Shown piece after piece: positions 27,901 to 37,199 of a stretch of DNA of 64,000 nt (positions are counted from its first letter, which is position 1; each line of letters opens with the position of its first letter). Location: positions 3,038,001-3,102,000 of the forward strand of contig OZ271839.1 in NCBI GenBank assembly GCA_965601825.1, written 5' to 3'. The notes beneath the pieces are model-generated. The model had not been told where the DNA came from, did not search any database, and saw only the letters and a list, made by a program, of their open reading frames with translations. Source of the DNA: HXMU1420-13 sp965601825 (GTDB taxonomy: Bacteria > Bacteroidota > Rhodothermia > Balneolales > Balneolaceae). The translations under genes and the position numbers were made by a program.

Positions 27901-29166
27901 ATGAAAGGTCTTATAAACAGTTTTTTATTTTTAGTTCTGTTCAGTGGCGCTGTAACAGCACAGCAGCAGATACTTATTCCAATGGATGTCGCTCAAACAG
28001 ATCACCTGAAAGCTTATGGTGTAGTTTTTAATCATATTGAAGATGGATTCACTGCACAATGGTTATTGAATTACCGGGGAGGTTCTTTCCTTGTAGTCGT
28101 AGATAATGACATAGTTAGAAAGGCATTATTGCGCAATGTGAAGATTGAAGAATTAAGTGCTTCTCAAGCTGTATCTATCATAAATCAGGTTGATTCACCC
28201 GGTTCTAATACATCGGTAGTAAATCTGGAAAAAGCACCAAAAATTGCAGTTTACACCCCAAACCAGGCCTTGCCATGGGATGATGCAGTAACACTTGCTC
28301 TATCTTATGCTGAAGTTGAATATGATAAGATCTGGGATGTAGAAGTTTTAGCAGGAGAATTAGATAATTATGACTGGCTGCATCTCCATCATGAGGATTT
28401 CACCGGGCAGTATGGAAAATTCTGGGCAAATTACAGAAATACACCATGGTACATTACTCAGGTTCGACAAATGGAAGCAATGGCCAAAGAACTGGGATTC
28501 TCAAAAGTAAGTGAACAGAAAAAAGAAGTTGCCCGAGAGATAAAAAGATATGTTGGTAATGGTGGGTTCCTATTTGCAATGTGTTCCGGTACAGATACTT
28601 TTGATATTGCACTTGCATCTGAAAATGTAGATATCGCACCGTCACAATTTGATGGTGATCCAGTCGATCCGAATGCTCAAGAGCTTTTAGATTATAGTAA
28701 GACCTTTGCATTTCAAGATTTCAATGTAGTGTTAAGTCCATATGAATACGAGCACGCTGATATTGATGTACCGGTTGCAATTCGAGAAATTGATCGTAGC
28801 CTAGATTTCTTTACTCTCTTTGAATTTTCGGCAAAATGGGATCCTGTTCCTACAATGCTTACTCAAAATCATGTAAGCAGCATCAATGGATTTTATGGCC
28901 AATCAACGGCTTTCAGAACTGAAAAAGTAAAATCTTCAGTAGTAATTTTAGCAGAATCACCGGGTCGGGATCAGGTAAAATATCTGCATGGAAATTATGG
29001 AAATGGCACATTTACATTCTATGCCGGCCATGATCCTGAAGATTATACACATCGTGTTAATGATCCTCCAACCGATTTAGCACTTCATCCAAATAGTCCA
29101 GGATACCGACTCATTCTAAACAATATTCTTTTCCCTGCTGCTAAAAAGAAAAAGCGAAAAACCTAA
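27901..29166 (+). CDS. exported class I amidotransferase-fold-like protein (often named 'asparagine synthetase B')
   Basis: This 421-residue protein has a signal peptide (MKGLINSFLFLVLFSGAVTA) and mature start QQQILIPMDVAQTDHLKAYG. The central part (about 115-240) looks like a GATase1-like Rossmann fold: KIAVYTPNQALPWDDAVTLA, YDWLHLHHEDFTGQYG, and a nucleophile-elbow-like GGFLFAMCSGTDTFDIALA with Cys near 230. Homologues in Bacteroidetes genomes are usually labelled 'asparagine synthetase B', from memory. I see neither the N-terminal Cys glutaminase nor an ATP-pyrophosphatase domain, and the protein is exported, so that name is probably wrong. The true function is unknown. Confidence 0.7.
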   Translation: MKGLINSFLFLVLFSGAVTAQQQILIPMDVAQTDHLKAYGVVFNHIEDGFTAQWLLNYRGGSFLVVVDNDIVRKALLRNVKIEELSASQAVSIINQVDSPGSNTSVVNLEKAPKIAVYTPNQALPWDDAVTLALSYAEVEYDKIWDVEVLAGELDNYDWLHLHHEDFTGQYGKFWANYRNTPWYITQVRQMEAMAKELGFSKVSEQKKEVAREIKRYVGNGGFLFAMCSGTDTFDIALASENVDIAPSQFDGDPVDPNAQELLDYSKTFAFQDFNVVLSPYEYEHADIDVPVAIREIDRSLDFFTLFEFSAKWDPVPTMLTQNHVSSINGFYGQSTAFRTEKVKSSVVILAESPGRDQVKYLHGNYGNGTFTFYAGHDPEDYTHRVNDPPTDLALHPNSPGYRLILNNILFPAAKKKKRKT

Positions 29167-29184
29167 AAAATTATGAATGATAGA

Positions 29185-29247
29185 TTAAGGATTATGAATT
29201 AGGTAGTTTCAAACAATTCATAATCCTTAATTCTTAATTCCTAATTG
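29185..29247. repeat. AT-rich inverted repeat of the ATTCATAATTCCTAATT type
   Basis: TTAAGGATTATGAATT (29185-29200) and AATTCATAATCCTTAA (29215-29230) form a perfect 16-bp inverted repeat with a 14-base spacer, followed by TTCTTAATTCCTAATT up to the mazG start. A related sequence occurs at 60631-60660 before purK, so this is a dispersed intergenic element. The hairpin could also act as a weak terminator for the operon upstream. Confidence 0.6.
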
Positions 29248-29250
29248 AAA

Positions 29251-30015
29251 ATGCAGCCGAGTCGCAATTTCGATGATTTAGTTGAACTAGTAGCTATTCT
29301 AAGACGTGAGTGCCCATGGGACCGAAAACAAACCCATGAAAGCATCAAAGACAATCTTATCGAAGAAGCCTATGAAGCCATTGAAGCAATAGACAATGAA
29401 GACTTTGATGAATTCAAAAAAGAACTGGGTGATTTACTTCTCCACGTTGTGTTTCATACAAACATGGCAAATGAAAAAGAGAAGTTTAATATTGGTGATG
29501 TGATTTACACACTAATGGATAAGCTAATTCGTCGTCATCCACATGTATTTGGTGATCAGGTTGTGGATGGAGATGATCAGGTTGCCGAAAACTGGGAAAA
29601 CATCAAACTTAAAGAAGGGAAAAAATCTACACTTGATGGACTACCAGTACATTTACCTGCACTCATTAGAGCACAAAGAATGCAAGAGAAAGTTGCAAAT
29701 GTCGGTTTCGATTGGCCCGAATGGCGGCAAGCCTGGGAGAAAGTTGAGGAAGAGCTAGCTGAATTTAAGAACACCCTTGAACATGCCTCAAAACAAGATC
29801 AAGCAGATGAATTCGGAGATTTATTATTTAGCCTGGTAAATGTGGCTCGTTTCTTTGACCTAACTGCAGAGGACAGTCTGAGACTTACCAATAAGAAATT
29901 CGAAGATCGATTTCGTTTTGTAGAACGAAAAATCAAAGAAGAAGGGAAGTCACTCAAAGATGCTACACTTGATGAGATGGATGCACATTGGGAAGATTCT
30001 AAGCAGGCTATGTGA
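29251..30015 (+). CDS. mazG: nucleoside triphosphate pyrophosphohydrolase MazG
   Basis: This is a 254-residue cytoplasmic enzyme with two MazG repeats. It hydrolyses NTPs and dNTPs to monophosphates and pyrophosphate and removes damaged nucleotides. The N-terminal repeat has RECPWDRKQTHESIKDNLIEEAYE with the metal-binding EExxE, and ELGDLLLHVVFH with ExxD. The second repeat has ADEFGDLLFSLVNVARF. The C-terminus KDATLDEMDAHWE is typical. The ATG at 29251 is used; a TTG two codons earlier lies within the upstream repeat. The end overlaps the convergent DUF2306 gene by 8 bases. Confidence 0.95.
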   Translation: MQPSRNFDDLVELVAILRRECPWDRKQTHESIKDNLIEEAYEAIEAIDNEDFDEFKKELGDLLLHVVFHTNMANEKEKFNIGDVIYTLMDKLIRRHPHVFGDQVVDGDDQVAENWENIKLKEGKKSTLDGLPVHLPALIRAQRMQEKVANVGFDWPEWRQAWEKVEEELAEFKNTLEHASKQDQADEFGDLLFSLVNVARFFDLTAEDSLRLTNKKFEDRFRFVERKIKEEGKSLKDATLDEMDAHWEDSKQAM

Positions 30016-30508
30016 TATTGCTAACAGAATATTTTTCTAAGACATCCTTCTTTCTTTTTTTGAGTAAGTAAACCCCAATAGCAACAGTCATTGATGTACC
30101 TGTTGCAACTAATACCCAAAATCCAGCAAATCGGAAAAAGCGACTAAAAGTCTCCGACCAAAAAGCTGCGTACAAGCCAATTATCGACCAATTCATAAAT
30201 TCATAATGAAACTCAAGCCAGGTTTTTTCCGGTTTTTTTAGAAAGGCCGGAATCAAGCCACCAAAAAGAGATACCAAACTTATCAATGCTGCATAGTGGA
30301 ATGGTCCAAAGTGTCCAAAAAGTTGATAAATCATAAGAGCGGTGATATTTAGTACTACCATCATTATAGCATATACATACCCCACCTGAATATGAAACTT
30401 TGTTCCTTTTTTCTTTAAAAGGACAAGTGCACCTAATATCATAGCAAGAATTGCCGAACCAAAATGAATCCCACCTATAAGATTAAACTCATATCCACCC
30501 ATAATCAT
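30008..30508 (-). CDS. DUF2306-like membrane protein
   Basis: The 166-residue protein has four to five membrane helices: GGIHFGSAILAMILGALVLL, YVYAIMMVVLNITALMIYQL, FHYAALISLVSLFGGLIPAF and a final VLVATGTSMTVAIGVYLL. Conserved His residues (IHFGSA, FHIQVGYVYA, GPFHYA, FHYEFM) match the DUF2306 family, whose function is not known. It converges on mazG with an 8-base overlap of the coding ends and diverges from citrate synthase. Confidence 0.7.
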   Translation of the reverse strand: MIMGGYEFNLIGGIHFGSAILAMILGALVLLKKKGTKFHIQVGYVYAIMMVVLNITALMIYQLFGHFGPFHYAALISLVSLFGGLIPAFLKKPEKTWLEFHYEFMNWSIIGLYAAFWSETFSRFFRFAGFWVLVATGTSMTVAIGVYLLKKRKKDVLEKYSVSNIT

Positions 30509-30600
30509 GTAAATTAATTCAGAAAAACTACGCGATATTTTTTACAAGGTTTCGGGATAGAAAACCGCTTTTAATACTTAATTAATTCATACTGATTGTG

Positions 30601-30608
30601 TACCTTTG
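30601..30608 (+). promoter_or_regulatory. candidate citrate synthase promoter, Bacteroidetes-type -7 element
   Basis: TACCTTTG matches TAnnTTTG and continues into GCAGTCC, a context often seen at Bacteroidetes transcription starts. No exact TTG lies at the expected -33 spacing (TTA is there). It would give a leader of about 95 bases to the ATG at 30707. The rest of the gap 30509-30706 shows nothing else recognisable. Confidence 0.5.
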
Positions 30609-30706
30609 CAGTCCAAAAAGATTCGGGATCGGGAAAAGTTTGGTCAAGAAAAATTAATCCTGCTCTCTATAAATCCTGTATAGAACCAAGAAAAAAATTG
30701 AATAAT

Positions 30707-31876
30707 ATGTCTAACGACTTACATACTGGCTTTGATGAAACTCAATATCCTCACATTAATAAAGGACTTGATGGTATCGTAGCTTTCTCAACAACAAAAA
30801 GTTTTATTGATGGGCAAAAAGGGGAACTCATCTATGCAGGGTATAACATTGATACGCTTGCTGAGAACGCAACTTTTGAAGAAGTCTGTTTCTTATTGTG
30901 GAATGATAGACTTCCAAATACCAAAGAATTAGAAGCACTTAAAGCAGATCTTATTAAGGAAAGAGAAATCCCTGAAGTTGTTCTGAATTATCTGACAACA
31001 ACCAATAAGGATTCAGAACCAATGGCTGTTCTACAAGCCGCAGTTTCAATGGTCGCAGATTTTGATCCAACTAATGGTGCTTACGACCCAGAATTTTTCA
31101 TGGCACAAGCAATTTCATTAACGGCAAAAATCCCAACGATTATTGCTGCATTTGATCGTTACAGACATGACAAAGAGTATGTACCACCATTGAAAGATGG
31201 AAGTACAGCTAAGAATTTCTTGTATATGCTAAACGGCGTTGAGCCAGGTGCACAAGCAGAAAAAACGATGGATCTTTGCCTAATTCTGCATGCAGAACAT
31301 GGGATGAATGCCTCAACATTTACCGTAAGAACAATTTGTGCGACTATGTCAGATATGTTCTCAGCAATTGCAGGTGGAATTGGTGCTCTTAAAGGACCAC
31401 TTCATGGCGGTGCGAATACTGCAGTAATGAATACTCTGATGGAATTAGAGAAAATGGGTGATAAAGCCGATGCTGTAGCTTTCACAAAAGACAAGCTTGC
31501 CAAAAAAGAAAAAATCATGGGATTTGGTCACCGAGTGTACAAAGTGTTCGATCCTCGTGGTTACCACCTCCAGAAAATGGCGAAAGGTCTATCTGAAGAA
31601 ACAGGCCATGAAGAGTTATACACCTGGTCAATGGATATGTTGAATACCATGAAATCTGAGAAAAACATCGATCCAAATGTCGATTTCTTCTCTGCGACAG
31701 TCTATTACTCAATCGGTATTCAACCAGACTTATATACAGCAATATTTGCGATGAGCCGAATTTCAGGCTGGACAGGTCATTACATGGAACAAGCAGCTAA
31801 TAATCGCTTGATCAGGCCTCGTGCACTTTATGTTGCAGAAAAGAATTTAGATTGGGTTCCGGTAGAAGACCGATAA
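30707..31876 (+). CDS. gltA: citrate synthase
   Basis: This 389-residue enzyme condenses acetyl-CoA and oxaloacetate in the first TCA step. The active-site elements are visible: LILHAEHGMNAST, GPLHGGANTAVM and MGFGHRVYK with the catalytic His residues, and VDFFSATVYYSIGIQPDLYT with the catalytic Asp. The frame stays open 37 codons further upstream, but that stretch covers the promoter-like element and reads as non-conserved sequence, so I start at the ATG at 30707 (MSNDLHTGF). The length fits the short Gram-positive/archaeal-type citrate synthases. A terminator follows at 31903, inside the end of the convergent kinase gene. Confidence 0.96.
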   Translation: MSNDLHTGFDETQYPHINKGLDGIVAFSTTKSFIDGQKGELIYAGYNIDTLAENATFEEVCFLLWNDRLPNTKELEALKADLIKEREIPEVVLNYLTTTNKDSEPMAVLQAAVSMVADFDPTNGAYDPEFFMAQAISLTAKIPTIIAAFDRYRHDKEYVPPLKDGSTAKNFLYMLNGVEPGAQAEKTMDLCLILHAEHGMNASTFTVRTICATMSDMFSAIAGGIGALKGPLHGGANTAVMNTLMELEKMGDKADAVAFTKDKLAKKEKIMGFGHRVYKVFDPRGYHLQKMAKGLSEETGHEELYTWSMDMLNTMKSEKNIDPNVDFFSATVYYSIGIQPDLYTAIFAMSRISGWTGHYMEQAANNRLIRPRALYVAEKNLDWVPVEDR

Positions 31877-31899
31877 CTCATTCTTATTTTATTTCAAAA

Positions 31900-31937
31900 A
31901 TAAAGCCCGGGATATTTTAAATGTGCTGGGTTTTTTA
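31900..31937 (+). terminator. intrinsic terminator of citrate synthase
   Basis: AAAGCCCGG and CTGGGTTTTTT form a stem with two G-T wobbles, followed by a T-tract. It overlaps the last codon of the convergent histidine kinase. Confidence 0.7.
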
Positions 31938-34481
31938 TTTATCGGGAATAAACACAACAGAGAAGTGTGCACCTTTTTCCGACCAGTATGACAAATGCCC
32001 TTCTAGTTGCATGCTAAGGCTTTTTACAAGTGTCATGCCCAAAGAACTACTGGATTCCAGGCTAAAATCATCAGGTAATCCTAAACCATTATCTGAAACT
32101 GTAAAAATTACTTCATCCCCATTTTTTTTCAGATCTAAAGTAATAATTCCTTCATCCATGTCAACAAATGCGTATTTAAACGCATTTATCACAAGTTCAT
32201 TAGTAAGGATTCCAAATGGGACTGCCTGATTCACATTTAAATAAATCTCATCTCCCCGAACATTTACTCTGATATTTCTGTGGATACTTGAATAAGTGGC
32301 TCCAATATCTTTCGTTAATTGTTCAAGATAAGATCGCATCTCAATTTGAGTAAACAGCTCATCCTGATATAATTTTTCGTGAATAGTAGCAATCGACTGT
32401 ATTCTTGATTGGCTTTCGGTTAATGCGAGAATTGTTGTTTCATCCGTTTGACTGTTCGTTTGTAAGGTCAACAATCCAGAGACTACGGCTAGGTTGTTCT
32501 TCACTCGATGATGAATCTCTTTAATTAGAATCTCTTTCTCTTTCAACATCTCTTCCAAATGATGCTGATGCTCAATTATGTGAGTAATATCACTCGCACT
32601 TCCGGTACAACCAATTACATTTCCGGTAGCATCATAGGTTGGATAAACAGTGCCACTTAAATATTTAAAATCACCGGATCTAGACAACACCTGGAACTCA
32701 ACATTTTCGAATTTCTCACCAAACATTACCCTTCTAAAAATTGATTTATAGTAAGTAATTTGATCTTTGCAAAGTAAGTCTGTAAAAGCCGACCCAATTA
32801 GTTCTTTTGGTTCGTAATCCAGAATTCCTTTCGTTGCTCTGTTGATAAAAGATATGGTTGAATCCTTATCTAATCGCCAAATTAAATCGTTCGATACCTC
32901 GACTAAATGACGATAATTCCTTTCACTTTCAACCAGTGCGTTTTTTATGCGTTTTGATGTGGTAACATCCTCAATAAATAACATTAATCGATCTACGCGA
33001 TTTCCATTATTCTTAATAGGTGAAACGTATTCCCTAAGTGATATTAAATCGCCATTCTTTTTAACTCTATCAATTTCCAGCAAGAATGGAGCATTACTTT
33101 CTAAGCCTTTTTTGAGATTGGTTTTAAACTCATTTTGCTTTTCTTCCGGGACAAATGGAATCGGTTTCCCAAAAACCTCATAATTTTTCCAACCGAATAA
33201 CTTTTCAGCACTTCGATTCCACATTTCTACGTTTCCGTTTTCATCTAAAGTGATAATCGCTAGTGGAGATGATTCTATTAATTTGGATAAAAACTCATTA
33301 AGTCGGGATAGTGCATCTTCAATTTGTTGTTGTGATTCAACATCGTTAACTAGTACAATTTGTACTAATTCACCGTCTATTTCAGCTTCCCTCATGAATA
33401 CATCAACCAGCAGTTTTTCACCACTCTTTTGGAAATGAATTACTCGTCTGTTCTCGACTATTTTTACCAGCTCATTTCCATAGGTAGATAATTTCGGTTT
33501 TTGCCCTGCTTTACAAGCACTACAAATCTCGGAGAACTTTAATCTTTCAATTTCTAAACGAGAATAACCATAAAATTCCAATGCAGAAATATTTGCTTGC
33601 AGAATTTGATGATCATCTTTTCTTATAACTAGTAATGGATTAGGACTATGATTAAAAAGCTGTTCAAATCTACTTTTGGTCGCTTCTAATTCATTGCGGA
33701 GTGTTACTTCTGCAGTAACATCCTGCAATGATCCAAATATTTTAATCGTAAGATTATCAACAATCTCTGGTGTAAATGTGAGCTTAACCCACTTCTTTTT
33801 CCCTGTGGCACTATAGAATGGTAGTTCTTCAAAATACTTTGGCCTCTGATTGATGATACAATCACGAAATTCAGTCATCATGTATTCCTGAACACTTTTC
33901 CCATAAAATTTAAAGGGGTCAGATATTTCAAAAAAGCTATTTAGACCTACCTCGTGGATGTCATAGACTTCATAACTAGCTCGAAAAGTCTTATTAATTA
34001 CATCATACTCCCAGCCACCAACTTTTGCTGCTTTATTTGTGTATTCGTAATATTGGATATCAACTATGAGGTGGGTGACATCCTGAAATAAGATGTCTGA
34101 GTATTTTCCGTTCGAATCAACGAAATCATGTTGAGATTGTACAGCATACTTCTTTTTCCTGTCCTTCGTAATTATTTGGACAATCTGCTGTTCTTCATTT
34201 AATTGATTGACAGTTGCATCACCAAATATCAAACCGCCTTCATAATCCGAAATGTCTAGATCATTAAATGCGGTCGATTCTATTTCTTCTAATCGATAAC
34301 CACTGAATACACTAAAGGAGTTATTTATGTCGACAATCTCATCGGATTCACTAACTCGAACTACTCCGATTGCACTGGTACTTAGTAAATGGAGTAATCC
34401 AACCCCTTCTCCATTCGAAGATGAAAAAATCTGATCATAATCTAATTTGCCATCAGATGAGACTACCTCTTGTTTCCGCAT
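31935..34481 (-). CDS. multi-PAS sensor histidine kinase, HisKA_2 type
   Basis: This cytoplasmic kinase of 848 residues has no membrane segments. About five PAS domains are visible. The second has the same GGWEYD...EVYDIHE pattern as the kinase at 7899-10226. The third contains a CSACKAGQKP cysteine pair. The fourth (LAIITLDENGNVEMWNRSAEKLFG) and fifth (DSTISFINRATKGILDYEPKELIG) are typical. The catalytic part is HisKA_2/HWE-like: IKEIHHRVKNNLAVVSGLLTLQ holds the phospho-acceptor His, then an ATPase domain with ILTNELVINAFKYAF and DNGLGLPDD. I prefer the ATG at 34481; a GTG at 34523 would add 14 residues but begins in a small inverted repeat (34505-34527). No response regulator is adjacent. 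The signal is unknown. Confidence 0.9.
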   Translation of the reverse strand: MRKQEVVSSDGKLDYDQIFSSSNGEGVGLLHLLSTSAIGVVRVSESDEIVDINNSFSVFSGYRLEEIESTAFNDLDISDYEGGLIFGDATVNQLNEEQQIVQIITKDRKKKYAVQSQHDFVDSNGKYSDILFQDVTHLIVDIQYYEYTNKAAKVGGWEYDVINKTFRASYEVYDIHEVGLNSFFEISDPFKFYGKSVQEYMMTEFRDCIINQRPKYFEELPFYSATGKKKWVKLTFTPEIVDNLTIKIFGSLQDVTAEVTLRNELEATKSRFEQLFNHSPNPLLVIRKDDHQILQANISALEFYGYSRLEIERLKFSEICSACKAGQKPKLSTYGNELVKIVENRRVIHFQKSGEKLLVDVFMREAEIDGELVQIVLVNDVESQQQIEDALSRLNEFLSKLIESSPLAIITLDENGNVEMWNRSAEKLFGWKNYEVFGKPIPFVPEEKQNEFKTNLKKGLESNAPFLLEIDRVKKNGDLISLREYVSPIKNNGNRVDRLMLFIEDVTTSKRIKNALVESERNYRHLVEVSNDLIWRLDKDSTISFINRATKGILDYEPKELIGSAFTDLLCKDQITYYKSIFRRVMFGEKFENVEFQVLSRSGDFKYLSGTVYPTYDATGNVIGCTGSASDITHIIEHQHHLEEMLKEKEILIKEIHHRVKNNLAVVSGLLTLQTNSQTDETTILALTESQSRIQSIATIHEKLYQDELFTQIEMRSYLEQLTKDIGATYSSIHRNIRVNVRGDEIYLNVNQAVPFGILTNELVINAFKYAFVDMDEGIITLDLKKNGDEVIFTVSDNGLGLPDDFSLESSSSLGMTLVKSLSMQLEGHLSYWSEKGAHFSVVFIPDK

Positions 34482-34583
34482 ACAAATCTTTTTCGACACT
34501 TGATTGAAGTGCGCATGAATCACTTCAAATTCTTATCGACAGATTATCAGATTTGTAAAGCAACTGTAATTAGGTAGAAAGCC

Positions 34584-37115
34584 TTAGTTAGGTTTTACTA
34601 CAAGATTTACAATACGACCAGGGACAAATATCTCTTTAATCAAGCTGCCTTCTTCAAGGTACTTTTTTACTTTTTCCTCAGACTTTGCCATATCAAGAAC
34701 ATAGTCCTTGTCTTTTGATTTTTCCGATGGAACATAAATATCAGCTCGTACCTTTCCATTCACCTGAACAGGATACATGATTTCATCTTCCTTCAGATAA
34801 TCTTCATTGAATACTGGCCAGGCTTCATATCCCATAGATCCAGAGTTTCCAAAGCGAGTCCAAAGCTCCTCTGCGATATGAGGTGCAAACGGATTCAGTA
34901 AAATCAGGAAATCAGTAGCAATAGCTTTTGGAACACCTTTCCAAGAATTGGCTTCGTTTACGAAAATCATAAGCGCTGAAATCGCAGTATTGAAACGAAG
35001 GGTTTCAATATCTTCTGTCACTTTTTTAATAGCGGTATGAAGTGCTTTTAACTGATTTTTTGAAGGCTCATGATCGGTGATTTTTAACTCTCCTGAATCT
35101 TCATCAATTAATAACCTCCAGGCTCTATTCAAGAATCTATTCACTCCATCAACCCCTTTTGTACTCCATGGTTTTACCTGCTCTAAAGGTCCCATGAACA
35201 TTTCGTAGAGGCGAAGAGAATCTGCACCAAATTGCTCGATAACATGATCAGGATTAATCACATTTCCACGGCTTTTACTCATTTTATGAGCTCTGGCATC
35301 TAATTTGATATCCGTCCCTTTTTGGAAAAATGAATCTCCTTTTTTTTCAACTTCGTCTTCCTTCAGCTTAGAACCATCTGGTGCAGTGAATTCCATTTCA
35401 CCTAAAATCATCCCCTGATTCACCAATTTTTGAAATGGTTCTTTGGTTGATACTACTCCTAAATCGAATAATACTTTGTGCCAGAATCGTGCATATAACA
35501 AATGGAGTACAGCGTGTTCTGCTCCACCAACATACAAATCAACAGGCATCCAATACTTTTCATAATCCGGATCAACCGGACCTCCATCCCAGTCCGGAGA
35601 AATGTATCGTAAATAATACCAACATGATCCTGCCCATTGAGGCATTGTATTGGTCTCGCGAATTGCTTCTTTTCCTGTCTCCGGATCAGTGGTTGTTAAC
35701 CATTCAGTAGCATTTGCTAAAGGCGGTTCACCATCACCTGTAGGTTGATATTTTTCAACTTCAGGAAGTTCCAATGGAAGTTCATCATAGCCAACTGCTT
35801 TTGGTTCTCCATCAACATGGATAATTGGAAATGGTTCACCCCAATAACGCTGACGTGAAAACAACCAATCGCGAAGCTTATAATTCACCGCTTTATTTCC
35901 GGCGCCCTGCTCTTCTAACCAGCTTATGATTTTGTCTTTAGCAGGTTGAATCTCCAAACCATTTAAGAAATCAGAATTGATTGCTGGTCCTTGTCCTGTG
36001 AAGGCTTTTCCTTCAAATCCTTCTTCAGGCTGAACTGTTCTTATAATTGGTAGATCAAACTTCTCGGCAAATTCCCAATCCCGCTCATCCTGACCGGGTA
36101 CAGCCATAATAGCGCCCGTTCCGTAACTCACTGAAACATAATCGGCAATCCAAATTGGAATCTCTTTTCCATTTGCCGGATTGATGGCAAAAGCGCCAGT
36201 AAATACACCCGTTTTCTCTTTGTTTAATTCCTGGCGATCAAGATCAGATTTTTTAGATGCCTCTTCCTGATAGGCTTCAACAGCTGCTTTTTGATCTTCT
36301 GTTGTGATTTTCTCTACTAAATGGTGCTCCGGCGAAAGCACCATATAAGTAGCACCAAAAATTGTATCAGGACGAGTAGTATAAACCCTTAGCTTATCTT
36401 TATAACCCGAAACCTTGAAATCAATTTCTGCACCAATAGATTTCCCAATCCAATTTCGTTGCATGTCTTTCAATGACTCTGGCCAGTCCAAATCATCTAA
36501 ATCATTAAGTAAACGTTCTGCATAAGCAGTGATTTTTAACACCCATTGGCGCATCGGTTTTCGAATTACGGGAAATCCACCAACTTCACTTTTCCCATCT
36601 ATCACTTCCTCATTAGCTAAAACCGTACCTAATTCAGGACACCAATTAACAGCAACTTCATCTTCATAGGCTAGTCCTTGTTCAAATAACTTCAGGAAGA
36701 TCCACTGAGTCCATTTGAAGTAGTTTGGGTCGGTAGTATTAACTTCGCGATCCCAATCATAACTAAAGCCAATTGCCTGAAGCTGATCACGAAATCGATC
36801 AATATTCTTTTCAGTTGTGACTTTCGGATGTGTACCAGTTTTAACCGCATACTGTTCAGCCGGTAGTCCAAATGCATCCCAACCCATTGGGTGCAATACA
36901 TTGAAGCCATTCATTCGCTTATACCTGGCAATAATATCTGTAGCTGTATAACCTTCAGGGTGACCAACATGCAATCCCGATCCACTTGGATATGGAAACA
37001 TATCCAGCACATAAAATTTAGGCTTCGAGGTGTCGGTTGGAGTTTTAAACGTCTTGTTTTCGAGCCAGTATTTTTGCCATTTCGGCTCGATTTCTGAAGG
37101 TTTATAAGCGTGCAT
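34584..37115 (-). CDS. leuS: leucyl-tRNA synthetase
   Basis: This 843-residue class I synthetase charges tRNA-Leu in the cytoplasm. The HIGH-type motif is HVGH at residues 49-52 in PSGSGLHVGHPEGY; the KMSKS motif lies near 612 (AHKMSKSRGNVINPDH). The editing domain is present (VYTTRPDTIFGATYMVLSPEH, with the conserved T-rich and GTG-containing loops around 240-340). The C-terminal anticodon and tRNA-binding region ends PGRIVNLVVK. Its length is that of a bacterial LeuRS. The multi-PAS kinase follows 60-100 bases downstream on the same strand, and the PEGA operon diverges upstream. Confidence 0.98.
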   Translation of the reverse strand: MHAYKPSEIEPKWQKYWLENKTFKTPTDTSKPKFYVLDMFPYPSGSGLHVGHPEGYTATDIIARYKRMNGFNVLHPMGWDAFGLPAEQYAVKTGTHPKVTTEKNIDRFRDQLQAIGFSYDWDREVNTTDPNYFKWTQWIFLKLFEQGLAYEDEVAVNWCPELGTVLANEEVIDGKSEVGGFPVIRKPMRQWVLKITAYAERLLNDLDDLDWPESLKDMQRNWIGKSIGAEIDFKVSGYKDKLRVYTTRPDTIFGATYMVLSPEHHLVEKITTEDQKAAVEAYQEEASKKSDLDRQELNKEKTGVFTGAFAINPANGKEIPIWIADYVSVSYGTGAIMAVPGQDERDWEFAEKFDLPIIRTVQPEEGFEGKAFTGQGPAINSDFLNGLEIQPAKDKIISWLEEQGAGNKAVNYKLRDWLFSRQRYWGEPFPIIHVDGEPKAVGYDELPLELPEVEKYQPTGDGEPPLANATEWLTTTDPETGKEAIRETNTMPQWAGSCWYYLRYISPDWDGGPVDPDYEKYWMPVDLYVGGAEHAVLHLLYARFWHKVLFDLGVVSTKEPFQKLVNQGMILGEMEFTAPDGSKLKEDEVEKKGDSFFQKGTDIKLDARAHKMSKSRGNVINPDHVIEQFGADSLRLYEMFMGPLEQVKPWSTKGVDGVNRFLNRAWRLLIDEDSGELKITDHEPSKNQLKALHTAIKKVTEDIETLRFNTAISALMIFVNEANSWKGVPKAIATDFLILLNPFAPHIAEELWTRFGNSGSMGYEAWPVFNEDYLKEDEIMYPVQVNGKVRADIYVPSEKSKDKDYVLDMAKSEEKVKKYLEEGSLIKEIFVPGRIVNLVVKPN

Positions 37116-37199
37116 TTAGCGACTAAGTTTTTGTTTTATTTTATCCGAAGTTTTCTATTTTCGAGAGTATAAATTAAGACTATTTTCAAGTAATTAAGA

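Noticed and set aside
30596..30706. 37-codon N-terminal extension of citrate synthase
   Set aside because: The extension covers a promoter-like TACCTTTG and is not part of known citrate synthases; the ATG at 30707 gives the normal N-terminus.
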